Positions 47,118 to 55,682 of a stretch of 64,000 nucleotides of DNA are shown in pieces. The position numbers were made by a program, and so were the translations under genes. Under the pieces are notes generated by a model. That model saw only the letters and a list, made by a program, of their open reading frames with translations. It did not search any database and was not told the origin of the DNA. The stretch is from JAEMQF01 sp963791595 (GTDB lineage: Bacteria; Pseudomonadota; Gammaproteobacteria; Burkholderiales; Burkholderiaceae_C): assembly GCA_963791595.1 (NCBI GenBank), contig CAWBTF010000002.1:62001-126000 (forward strand), written 5' to 3'. Each line of letters opens with the position of its first letter. Position 1 is the first letter of the stretch.

Positions 47118-48557
47118 ATGGCCCCGCTCAGCTTCTTCTGGCACGACTACGAAACTTTCGGCGTGAACCCGCGCCGCGACCGGCCGGCGCAGTTTGCCGG
47201 TGTGCGCACCGATCTGGACCTGAACGAGATCGAGGCGCCGGTGATGCATTACTGTCAGCCGGCGCCCGACTTTCTGCCCGAGCCCGAGGCGTGCCTGTTG
47301 ACGGGAATCCTGCCGCAGACCTGCCTCGACAAAGGCCTGCGCGAAGCCGAGTTCGCCGACGCCGTGCAGGGCAAACTCGCCGCGCCCGGCACGGTGGGCG
47401 TGGGCTACAACTCGATCCGCTTCGACGACGAAGTGACGCGCCACCTGTTCTGGCGCAACCTGCTCGAACCCTACGCGCGCGAGTGGCAAAACGAATGCGG
47501 CCGCTGGGACTTGCTCGACGTCGTGCGCTGCGCGTATGCGCTGCGCCCGCAGGGGCTGGAGTGGCCGCGCCATGCCGACGGCAAGGCGTCGTTCCGGCTC
47601 GAAGACCTGGCGCGCGCGAACGGCGTGGCGCACGCCGACGCGCACGACGCGCTGTCCGACGTGCGCGCGACGATCGGGCTGGCGCGGCGCGTCAAGGCGA
47701 GCCAACCCAAGTTGTGGGAGTTCTGCCTGAAGCTGCGCAAGAAGCATGAGGTCTTGCATGAAATGGCGCTCGCGCAAAACCAGGGCTTGCCATTCCTGCA
47801 CATCTCTGGGCGCTACGCCGTGGAGCGCGGCTGCATCGCCGTCGTCTGGCCGTTGGCGCCGCACCCGACGAACAAGAACGAAGTCATCGTCTGGGACCTC
47901 TCGGCCGACCCGAGCGAACTGTTCACGTTGAACGCGGCGACGATTCGCGAGCGCCTGTTCAGCAAGGCCGACGCGTTGCCCGAAGGCGTGCAGCGCTTGC
48001 CGATCAAGACGATTCACATCAACAAGTCGCCGGTCGTGATCGGCAATCTGAAGACGCTCACGCCGGCGGTGGCCGCGAAGTGGCAGATCGACATGGATCA
48101 GGCGCGGCGCCATTCGGATATCGCCGCGCGGCGCGCTGGCTCGATGGCCGGCATCTGGCGCTGCCGTGTTCGAACGCGAGCCGTTTGCCGAGGTGGACGT
48201 CGACGAAGACCTGTACGGCGGCTTCATCGGCGACGACGACCGGCGCGCCTTGCAGCGCTTGCGTGCGCTGCCGCCGGCGCAGTTGGTGGCCAAACGCCCG
48301 GCGTTCAGCGATGAACGACTGGAGGAACTGGTGTTTCGCTTTCGCGCGCGCAATTTCAATGCGTTGCTTGGCGACGAAGATCGCCGGCGTTGGACCATGC
48401 ACTGCGCGCGCCGCCTGCACGAAGGCGCGGGCGGTGCATGACGCTGGCAGCGTTTCAGGACCGCATCGACGCCTTGAGCGAAACGGCCGACGAGCGCGGC
48501 CAGGAGATTCTTGGCGCGCTGCTCGAGTACGCGGAGCACATCGCGCCGCCGCTCTGA
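47118..48557 (+). CDS. sbcB: Exonuclease I (two compensating frameshifts)
   Basis: Single-strand 3'-5' DNase of the DEDD family: FFWHDYETFGVNPRRDRPAQ holds the first Asp and Glu, and DAHDALSDVRATIGLARR the last. The first frame is good through 48150, then a shift of +1 (48155-48164) leads to VFEREPFAEVDVDEDLYGGF and a shift of -1 (48432-48440) leads to the C-terminal TLAAFQDRIDALSETADERG. All three pieces align with a single ExoI of about 479 residues. Two indels that cancel suggest errors in the consensus more than decay, but a recent pseudogene cannot be excluded. Confidence 0.85.
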
Positions 48558-48582
48558 CCGCGGCGCGCCGGGTCGTGCCGCC

Positions 48583-49197
48583 TCAGCCGCCGTTCGGCTT
48601 GTCGCTCAACGCCTTGCGCATGTGCAGCGCAGGCTCCCAGGTGTGCAGCGTTTCGTCTTGCGGTTGGCCTGCGCCGCCGCCAGCGGCGATCAGCGCCACC
48701 GCTTGGTCGAGCAACCTCACGCCCATCGGCCCGAGGTCGCGCCGCCACAGGGCGTCGGCGGTGTCTTCGGGGCGGATGAAGCACCAGTCCTGGCAGATCA
48801 CCGGGCCGCCGTCGGCGCGGTCGTCCATCCAGTAGACCGAGCCGCCGGTGATGCGCTCGCGAAAGCGGATCGCCCATTCGATGGCGTCGCGCCCGCGGTG
48901 CAGCGGCAGCAGGCTCGGGTGGTAGCCGATCGCGCCCAGCCGAGTCGCCTTGCGCGCGCCTTCGCTGATGAAGCAATGGGCGTGGGCGCAGGCGATCAGA
49001 TCGGTGCCCGCGGGCACATGCTCGGCCTCCAGGCGTTTGCCGACTTCGGCGGTCGCGACGCCGGCCTGCTGTGCGGCCGTCCACAGCCGGTCTTCCACAC
49101 TCGGCGCGGCGATCGCGACGATCTGGTGCCCTGCCTTGCGCAGGCTGTCAAAAGCCTGCGCGCCCAGCCATTTCTGGCCCACCAACATGATCTTCAT
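48583..49197 (-). CDS. Formyltransferase-family protein
   Basis: 204 residues. Rossmann-like fold of formyltransferases: MKIMLVGQKWLGAQAF, then GYHPSLLPLHRGRDAIEWAI near residue 90, corresponding to the His-x-Ser-LLP-x-x-x-G region of methionyl-tRNA formyltransferases. TGGSVYWMDDRADGGPVI follows. It is shorter than Fmt and lacks its C-terminal domain. Acceptor unknown. It converges with exonuclease I (25 bases between stops). Confidence 0.8.
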   Translation of the reverse strand: MKIMLVGQKWLGAQAFDSLRKAGHQIVAIAAPSVEDRLWTAAQQAGVATAEVGKRLEAEHVPAGTDLIACAHAHCFISEGARKATRLGAIGYHPSLLPLHRGRDAIEWAIRFRERITGGSVYWMDDRADGGPVICQDWCFIRPEDTADALWRRDLGPMGVRLLDQAVALIAAGGGAGQPQDETLHTWEPALHMRKALSDKPNGG

Positions 49198-49350
49198 CAA
49201 GCGCGCCCTTTTGTTGGAGATACCGAAGCGCATTCTCGCCGCACTCTTTGCGCGGGGTGCGGGCGGCGGGCCCAAATCAAAATGGCGCCGCCGAATCAAC
49301 GGGCGACGCCATTTCGGGCAGCGGCCAGGAGCCGCGTGCAGGCGGGTAGA

Positions 49351-49782
49351 TCAGGTCTTCTGCGACGGATGCTGGCAGTTGTCGACCATGCGCTGGCCGG
49401 CCTTGGTGTTCATCAGCATCGACTTGTTGGCGATTTGCAGCCACATCATGCCGGCCTTCTTGTCTTCCAGGCGCACCGCGCCGGTCGTGGTGGCTTCCGG
49501 GACCATCGTGTAGGTCTTGCCCTTGTAGGCGACGCTGAAATAGCCCTTCTTGCCGTTGACCGCGGACACGTCGATCGACTGGTCGAATTCGCAATTCACC
49601 TTGCCGGTCAGCACGCGCTCGGCCGCCGACAGTTGGCCCGCGCTGAGCGATGGACCCGGGGCTGGTGCGGCTTTCTTCGCAGCGGGTTTGGCCGGCGGGT
49701 CCGTGGCCGCGACACCGGCCGTGCACAGGCCACCGAACGCGAGGCATGCAGCAAGCACGCGAAGCGACATCAAAACTTTCAT
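49351..49782 (-). CDS. Exported protein of unknown function
   Basis: 143 residues. Signal peptide MSLRVLAACLAFGGLCTAGVAA, then a Pro/Ala/Lys-rich linker (PPAKPAAKKAAPAPGPS). The folded part has one cysteine pair (Cys in KVNCEFDQSIDV and in MVDNCQHPSQ), with AYKGKTYTMVPEATTTGAV between. It looks like a periplasmic protein of about 120 residues; homologues are known to me only as hypothetical proteins. Start has GGAG upstream. Confidence 0.7.
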   Translation of the reverse strand: MKVLMSLRVLAACLAFGGLCTAGVAATDPPAKPAAKKAAPAPGPSLSAGQLSAAERVLTGKVNCEFDQSIDVSAVNGKKGYFSVAYKGKTYTMVPEATTTGAVRLEDKKAGMMWLQIANKSMLMNTKAGQRMVDNCQHPSQKT

Positions 49783-50136
49783 CAGATTCTCCAGGAGGTG
49801 TTTGGGACCAGGAGATTCTGGGAGGGGTGGGCCGCCCCCGCGGTTGCAAGGTGCAACGGCTGGGGCGCTTCTCGCGCCCGTGGTGATCGACGCCGCGCGC
49901 CCGGTTTTGCCACAGCGCGGTGCCCACCTGCGACCGTGCAGCTCGAGGCCGCGCTAGCGGCCGACCTTTGCGTCTGGAAATTCACGCGCGGCCAAACCGT
50001 TCTTTCGCAGCCAGCGCTCAAGTTTTCCGAAGCCCGATTCGGCTGACGCCCGAGCCCCCCGCTGCAAGAAGTTACGACTGCGTGCGAGCATTTCGCACGC
50101 TCGGCCAAACCTGCGCCGATGGCCAGATGCGCAGCG
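49783..50136. other. Intergenic stretch without recognisable gene
   Basis: About 350 bases between the mdh stop and the start of the exported protein gene on the same strand. Short frames are not protein-like. No hairpin stands out. Confidence 0.4.
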
Positions 50137-51123
50137 TCACAGCAGGTGCTTGACACCGTCCTGCTCTTCCATCAGTTCCTTCAGCGTCAGGTTGATTCGC
50201 TCCTGGCTGAATGCATCGATCGGCAAGCCTTGCACGATCGTGAATTCGCCGCCCGAGGTCGTGACCGGGTAGCCGAACATCACGTCCTTCGGAATGCCGT
50301 AGTCGCCGTTGCTCGCCACGCCCATCGTGACCCACTTGCCTTGCGTGCCCAGCGCCCAGTCGCGCATGTGGTCGATCGCCGCATTCGCGGCGGACGCGGC
50401 CGACGACAGACCGCGCGCCTCGATGATCGCCGCGCCGCGTTTGCCGACGGTGGGCAGGAACACGTCCTTGTTCCAGACCTGGTCGTTGATCATGTCTTTC
50501 ACCGGCTTGCCGGCGATCGTCGCGAAGCGGTAGTCGGCATACATCGTCGGCGAATGGTTGCCCCAGACGCAGAGCTTTTCGATATCCGCGACCGCCTTGC
50601 CGGTCTTGGCCGCGATCTGGCTCGCGGCGCGGTTGTGATCCAGGCGCAGCATTGCCGTGAAATTCTTGCGCGGCAGCTCGGGCGCGCTCTTCATCGCGAT
50701 ATAGGCGTTGGTGTTGGCCGGGTTGCCGACGACGAGCACGCGCACATTGCGCGACGCCGCGGCATTGAGCGCCTTGCCTTGCGCGGTGAAGATCTGCGCG
50801 TTCGCGGCGAGCAGGTCCTTGCGCTCCATGCCCGGGCCGCGCGGGCGCGCGCCGACGAGCAACGCATAGTCGGTGTCCTTGAACGCTGCGGGCGCGTCGC
50901 CGAATGCCTGCATGCCGGCGAGCAGCGGGAACGCGCAGTCCTCGAGTTCCATCATCACGCCGCGCAAAGCCTTCTGCGCCTTTTCGTCGGGGATCTCGAG
51001 CAGTTGCAGCGACACGGGCTGGTCTTTGCCGAGCATCTCGCCCGACGCAATGCGAAACAGCAGCGCATATCCAATCTGGCCGGCCGCTCCGGTGACGGCA
51101 ACTCGAACGGGCTTCTTGCTCAT
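50137..51123 (-). CDS. mdh: Malate dehydrogenase
   Basis: 328 residues. NAD site VAVTGAAGQIGYALLFRI, substrate Arg in GARPRGPGMERKDLL and RLDHNRA, catalytic His in CVWGNHSPTMYA. This is the Burkholderiales-type Mdh. Oxidises malate to oxaloacetate in the TCA cycle. It faces the GntR gene across an 88-base divergent region next to sdhC. Confidence 0.97.
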   Translation of the reverse strand: MSKKPVRVAVTGAAGQIGYALLFRIASGEMLGKDQPVSLQLLEIPDEKAQKALRGVMMELEDCAFPLLAGMQAFGDAPAAFKDTDYALLVGARPRGPGMERKDLLAANAQIFTAQGKALNAAASRNVRVLVVGNPANTNAYIAMKSAPELPRKNFTAMLRLDHNRAASQIAAKTGKAVADIEKLCVWGNHSPTMYADYRFATIAGKPVKDMINDQVWNKDVFLPTVGKRGAAIIEARGLSSAASAANAAIDHMRDWALGTQGKWVTMGVASNGDYGIPKDVMFGYPVTTSGGEFTIVQGLPIDAFSQERINLTLKELMEEQDGVKHLL

Positions 51124-51211
51124 GGGGTGTCCTCCAACGTTGATCGTGAAAGTGTAGGCCAGCCATGCCAGCCATGGACGCGCAGCGGCGCCTGTGCTGC
51201 AATCGCGCCCC

Positions 51212-51979
51212 ATGCCGATGGCCAAGCCGCAACCCGCGCCGCGCTCCGACCCTGCCGATGAAACCCCGGCGTTCACGCCGCTGTACCGGCAGATCAAGTC
51301 CCTGATGACGCGCGACCTGCAGGCCGGCGTGTGGCGCCCCGGCGAAAGCATTCCGAGCGAGAAGGACCTGGCGCTGCGCTTTCGCGTCAGCCAGGGCACG
51401 GTGCGCAAGGCGATCGACGAACTCGCGGCCGACAACCTGCTCGTGCGGCGCCAGGGCAAAGGCACCTTCGTCGCGACACACGCCGAAGAGCATGTGCAGT
51501 TCCGCTTTCTGCGCCTGAAGCCCGACGATGGCGACGCGCACCGCATGCAGCGCCGCTTCATCGACTGCCGGCGTTTCGCGGCAAGCGCTGAAGTCGCGCG
51601 CGCTCTCGGGTTGAAGAGCGGCGACCCGGTCTTGGAGGTGCGCCGGGTGCTGTCGTTTCAGGGCAAGCCGGTCGTGTACGACGACATCTGGCTGCCCGGC
51701 AAACTGTTCAAGGGCCTGACCGAGCAGCACCTGGCGAGCTACCGCGGGCCGCTGTACGGTCTGTTCGAAAGCGAATTCGGCGTGCGCATGATCCGCGCCG
51801 AAGAACGCATTCGCGCCGTCGCGGCCGACGCCGGGGCAGCCCATTACCTGGGCGTCGCACTGGGCGCGCCGCTGCTCAGCGTGGAGCGCTTGTCGATGAC
51901 CTACGGCGACGTTCCGGTGGAGCTGCGACGCGGCCTGTACGACACGACGGCGCACCACTATCGCAACGACTTGAGCTGA
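51212..51979 (+). CDS. GntR-family transcription regulator (HutC/FarR type)
   Basis: About 255 residues. N-terminal winged helix: PLYRQIKSLMTRDLQAGVW, IPSEKDLALRFRVSQGTVRKAI, LVRRQGKGTFVA. C-terminal effector domain of the UTRA type (~residues 95-250: VLEVRRVLSFQGKPVVYDD). Placed between divergent mdh and sdhC, it is the likely controller of these TCA genes (inference from position). Start taken at MPMAKP; another Met six bases on is possible. Confidence 0.9.
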   Translation: MPMAKPQPAPRSDPADETPAFTPLYRQIKSLMTRDLQAGVWRPGESIPSEKDLALRFRVSQGTVRKAIDELAADNLLVRRQGKGTFVATHAEEHVQFRFLRLKPDDGDAHRMQRRFIDCRRFAASAEVARALGLKSGDPVLEVRRVLSFQGKPVVYDDIWLPGKLFKGLTEQHLASYRGPLYGLFESEFGVRMIRAEERIRAVAADAGAAHYLGVALGAPLLSVERLSMTYGDVPVELRRGLYDTTAHHYRNDLS

Positions 51980-52007
51980 TCCGCTGCTGCATTGCAATAA
52001 ACTCAAC

Positions 52008-52027
52008 GGTTCTGCGCACCCAGAACC
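52008..52027 (+). promoter_or_regulatory. Hairpin in the sdhC leader
   Basis: GGTTCTG (52008-52014) pairs with CAGAACC (52021-52027) around CGCACC. It sits 14 bases before the sdhC ATG, next to AT-rich TTGCAATAAACTCAA (51992-52006), which may be part of the promoter. Could affect translation or be an operator. Confidence 0.4.
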
Positions 52028-52040
52028 CACAGGCCGAGGC

Positions 52041-52466
52041 ATGACGGACACGATCAAGAACAAGGCGCAAAGACCGGGCACGATGCGCCTGGTCGACGCG
52101 TTGCAGTACCGGTTGCCGCTGGCGGGTTGGGTGTCGATCCTGCACCGCGCCAGCGGGGCGATGCTGTTCGTGCTGCTGCCGTTCATCGTCTGGATGCTCG
52201 ACACGAGCCTGAGCACGGAGATCAGCCACAGCCAGTTCATTGCCTTGTTCCTCGGCGGCGTGGGCTGGCTTCCCGGCTGGTTTTTCAAGCTGGTGGCGCT
52301 GGCGCTGATCTGGGCCTACCTGCACCACTTCATCGCCGGGGTGCGCCACCTGTGGATGGACGCCACGCATTCGGTTGGGCTGGAGTTCGGCCGCAACTCG
52401 GCGATCGCGACGCTCGCGCTCAGCGCGGCGCTGACCTTGCTGCTCGGCGTGAAGCTGTTCATCTGA
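52041..52466 (+). CDS. sdhC: Succinate dehydrogenase cytochrome b556 subunit
   Basis: 141 residues, three membrane segments. WVSILHRASGAMLFVLLPFI matches the SdhC signature (R-x-S-I-x-H-R-x-x-G). The heme His lies in YLHHFIAGVRHLWMD. Anchors SdhAB in the inner membrane and binds ubiquinone with SdhD. First gene of sdhCDABE-gltA. Confidence 0.93.
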   Translation: MTDTIKNKAQRPGTMRLVDALQYRLPLAGWVSILHRASGAMLFVLLPFIVWMLDTSLSTEISHSQFIALFLGGVGWLPGWFFKLVALALIWAYLHHFIAGVRHLWMDATHSVGLEFGRNSAIATLALSAALTLLLGVKLFI

Positions 52467-52476
52467 AAGCGTAGGC

Positions 52477-52842
52477 ATGACAGCGAAAAACTTCGGATCG
52501 AAACGCCTCGTCGTGGGCGCGCACTACGGTTTGCGCGACTGGCTGGCGCAGCGCATCACCGCGGTCCTGATGGCGCTGTTCACGATTGCGTTGTTGGTGC
52601 AAGTGCTGTTCGGCGGCGAACTCGACTACGACCGCTGGGCCGGCATCTTTTCGAAGCAGTGGATGCGCGTGCTGACTTTCAGCACGATCGTTGCGTTGCT
52701 GATCCACGCCTGGGTCGGCATGCGCGACATCTGGATGGATTACGTGCACGGCGTGGCGCTGCGCCTGCTGCTTCAAGTGGCGACGCTGGTCTGGCTGGTG
52801 GGGTGCGGCGGCTGGGCGATCCAGGTGTTGTGGAGACTTTGA
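52477..52842 (+). CDS. sdhD: Succinate dehydrogenase membrane anchor subunit
   Basis: 121 residues, three membrane segments (ITAVLMALFTIALLVQVLFG; VLTFSTIVALLIHAWVGM with the heme His; LLLQVATLVWLVGCGGWAI). GLRDWLAQRITA and WMDYVHG are typical. Eleven bases after sdhC; its TGA overlaps the sdhA start (TGATG). Confidence 0.92.
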   Translation: MTAKNFGSKRLVVGAHYGLRDWLAQRITAVLMALFTIALLVQVLFGGELDYDRWAGIFSKQWMRVLTFSTIVALLIHAWVGMRDIWMDYVHGVALRLLLQVATLVWLVGCGGWAIQVLWRL

Positions 52843-54638
52843 TGCAGATCGGAACCAGCATTCCCAGGCGCAGGTTCGACGTGGTGATCGTCGGTGCCGG
52901 CGGCTCGGGCATGCGCGCGTCGCTGCAGCTTGCGCGCGCCGGGCTCAACGTGGCGGTGCTGTCCAAGGTGTTCCCGACGCGCTCGCACACCGTCGCGGCG
53001 CAGGGCGGCATCGGCGCGGCCCTGGGCAACATGAGCGAAGACAACTGGCACTACCATTTCTACGACACGGTGAAGGGCTCCGACTGGCTGGGCGACCAGG
53101 ACGCGATCGAGTTCATGTGCCGCGAGGCGCCGAAAGTCGTCTACGAGCTCGAACACTTTGGCATGCCGTTCGACCGCAACCCCGACGGCACGATCTACCA
53201 GCGCCCGTTCGGCGGCCACACCGCGAACTATGGCGAAAAGCCGGTGCAGCGCGCCTGCGCCGCGGCGGACCGCACCGGCCACGCGATGCTGCACACGCTG
53301 TACCAGCAGAACCTGAAGGCGCACGCCAACTTCTTTGTCGAGTGGATGGCGCTCGACCTGATCCGCGACGCCGAGGGCGACGTGGTGGGCGTCACCGCGC
53401 TCGAGATGGAGACCGGCGAGCTGTACATTCTGGAGGCCAAGGAGACGCTGCTCGCCACCGGCGGCGCCGGGCGCATCTTCGCGGCGTCGACCAACGCCTT
53501 CATCAACACCGGTGACGGGCTGGGCCTCGCGGCGCGCGCCGACATCGCGCTGCAAGACATGGAGTTCTGGCAGTTCCACCCCACCGGCGTGGCCGGGGCG
53601 GGCGTGCTGCTCACCGAAGGCTGCCGCGGCGAGGGCGCGATCCTGCGCAACTCGGACGGCGAGCGCTTCATGGAGCGTTACGCGCCCACGCTGAAGGATC
53701 TGGCGCCGCGCGACTTCGTGTCGCGCTGCATGGACCAGGAGATCAAGGAAGGGCGCGGCTGTGGGCCGAACAAGGACTACATCCACCTCGACATGACGCA
53801 CATCGGCACCGAAGACATCATGAAGCGCTTGCCAAGCGTTTACGAGATCGGCCACAACTTCGCGAATGTCGACATCACCAAAGAGCCGATTCCGGTGGTG
53901 CCCACCATCCACTACCAGATGGGCGGCATTCCCACCACGGTGCACGGCCAGGTGGCGCAGCCGAAGAACGGCGAGCCGAATTCGATCGTGAACGGCCTGT
54001 ACGCCGTGGGCGAATGCGCCTGCGTCAGCGTGCACGGCGCGAACCGGCTGGGAACGAACTCATTGCTCGACTTGCTCGTATTCGGGCGCGCCGCGGGCAA
54101 CCACCTCGTCGAAGCCGGTCTCGCGGCCAAGGCGCACAAGCCGCTGCCCGCCGACGCGGCGGATCACACCCGCGCTCGTTTGGCGCGCCTGGACGCCAGC
54201 GCGAGCGGCGAATATGCGCAAGACGTGGCCAACGACATCCGCCAGTCGATGCAGCGCCACGCCGGTGTGTTCCGCACCCAAGCGTCGCTCGACGAAGGCG
54301 TGGCGAAGATTGGCGCCATCGCCGAGCGCGTGAAGGCGATTCACCTCGGCGACAAGTCGAAAGTGTTCAACACCGCGCGCATCGAGGCGCTCGAAGTCGA
54401 CAACCTGATCGAAGCGGCGCGCGCGACGATCGTCAGCGCCGCGGCGCGGCGCGAGAGCCGCGGCGCGCATACCGTGAACGACTATGGCGACAGCCCCGAG
54501 CATCCGAACGGCCGCAACGACCAGGAGTGGATGAAGCACAGTCTGTGGTACTCGCAGGGCGACCGGCTCGACTACAAGCCGGTGCGCATGCAGCCGCTGA
54601 CGACGGAATCAATTCCGCCGAAAATCCGTACGTTCTGA
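52842..54638 (+). CDS. sdhA: Succinate dehydrogenase flavoprotein subunit
   Basis: 598 residues. FAD site DVVIVGAGGSGMRASLQLA, covalent FAD His in FPTRSHTVAAQGGIGAALG (near residue 47), substrate-binding FWQFHPTGVAGAG and the active Arg in the RGEGAIL region. Ends near EWMKHSLWYSQGDRLDYKPV. Oxidises succinate to fumarate on the cytoplasmic face. Overlaps sdhD by one base. Confidence 0.97.
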   Translation: MQIGTSIPRRRFDVVIVGAGGSGMRASLQLARAGLNVAVLSKVFPTRSHTVAAQGGIGAALGNMSEDNWHYHFYDTVKGSDWLGDQDAIEFMCREAPKVVYELEHFGMPFDRNPDGTIYQRPFGGHTANYGEKPVQRACAAADRTGHAMLHTLYQQNLKAHANFFVEWMALDLIRDAEGDVVGVTALEMETGELYILEAKETLLATGGAGRIFAASTNAFINTGDGLGLAARADIALQDMEFWQFHPTGVAGAGVLLTEGCRGEGAILRNSDGERFMERYAPTLKDLAPRDFVSRCMDQEIKEGRGCGPNKDYIHLDMTHIGTEDIMKRLPSVYEIGHNFANVDITKEPIPVVPTIHYQMGGIPTTVHGQVAQPKNGEPNSIVNGLYAVGECACVSVHGANRLGTNSLLDLLVFGRAAGNHLVEAGLAAKAHKPLPADAADHTRARLARLDASASGEYAQDVANDIRQSMQRHAGVFRTQASLDEGVAKIGAIAERVKAIHLGDKSKVFNTARIEALEVDNLIEAARATIVSAAARRESRGAHTVNDYGDSPEHPNGRNDQEWMKHSLWYSQGDRLDYKPVRMQPLTTESIPPKIRTF

Positions 54639-54664
54639 TCCGCATCGACGCCAGAAAGCCCTTC

Positions 54665-55370
54665 ATGACGCAGCGCGTATTCCAGATCTACCGCTACAAC
54701 CCCGACGCCGACGCGAAGCCCTACATGCAGCGCATCGAGGTCGAGCTCGACGGCAGCGAGCGCATGCTGCTCGACGCGCTGGGCAAGCTGAAGGCGGTCG
54801 ACCCGTCGATCAGTTTCCGGCGCTCGTGCCGCGAAGGCGTGTGCGGGTCGGATGCGATGAACATCAACGGCAAGAACGGCTTGGCGTGCCTGACCAACAT
54901 GCTGACGCTGAAAGACCCGATCGTGCTCAAGCCCCTGCCCGGGCTGCCGGTGATCCGCGACCTGATCGTCGACATGACGCAGTTCTTCAAGCAGTACAAC
55001 TCGATCAAGCCTTACCTCGTCAACGACGAGCGCCCGCCGGAGAAAGAGCGCCTGCAAACGCCCGAGGAGCGCGACGAGCTGAACGGCCTGTACGAGTGCA
55101 TCTTGTGCGCGAGCTGCTCCACCAGTTGCCCGAGTTTCTGGTGGAACCCCGACAAGTTCGTCGGTCCGGCCGGCCTGTTGCAGGCCTACCGCTTCATCGC
55201 CGACAGCCGAGATCAGGACACCGCGGCGCGGCTGGACAATCTGGAAGACCCTTACCGGCTGTTCCGCTGCCACACGATCATGAACTGCGTCGACGTCTGT
55301 CCCGAAGGGCTTGAACCCGACGCGCGCCATCGGCAAGATCAAGGAAATGATGGTGCGCCGCGCCGTCTGA
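54665..55370 (+). CDS. sdhB: Succinate dehydrogenase iron-sulfur subunit (frameshift near 55311)
   Basis: Starts MTQRVFQIYRYNPDADAKP. Cysteines of three clusters are present: RRSCREGVCGSDAMNINGKN (2Fe-2S), CILCASCSTSCPS (4Fe-4S) and CHTIMNCVDVCPEGL (3Fe-4S). One extra T at 55311-55312 turns the expected GLNPTRAIGKIKEMMVRRAV ending (stop at 55368) into GLEPDARHRQDQG and reads straight into sdhE. Restored length is about 234 residues, typical. Either an assembly error or an sdhB-sdhE fusion. Confidence 0.9.
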
Positions 55371-55384
55371 AGTCTGAATTCACC

Positions 55385-55672
55385 ATGGCAACGCCGGTCG
55401 ACGCCCGCACCTTGAGCCGCCTGAAGTGGCGCTGCCGGCGCGGCCTGCTCGAGAACGACCTGTTCCTGGAGCGCTTCTTTCGTGTCCATGAGGCTTCGCT
55501 CACACCCGAGCAAGCGCAAGGGTTGGAGTCGCTGATGGATCTGGCCGACAACGACTTGCTCGATCTCTTCCTGCGCCGCCGCGAACCCGATCCGCAAACC
55601 CACAGCGCGGCGGTGCTCGAGGTGTTGCACCGCATCCGCACCGCCCCACCGCAGGCCCCGCCTGCTCACTGA
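55385..55672 (+). CDS. sdhE: FAD assembly factor SdhE
   Basis: 95 residues. The family motif R-R-G-x-x-E occurs in RLKWRCRRGLLENDLFLERFF (near residue 15-20). SdhE helps attach FAD to SdhA. Its own ATG at 55385 lies 14 bases after the restored sdhB stop. In the sequence as given it is also in frame with the shifted sdhB end. gltA starts 10 bases downstream. Confidence 0.9.
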   Translation: MATPVDARTLSRLKWRCRRGLLENDLFLERFFRVHEASLTPEQAQGLESLMDLADNDLLDLFLRRREPDPQTHSAAVLEVLHRIRTAPPQAPPAH

Positions 55673-55682
55673 GGACCCCAGC

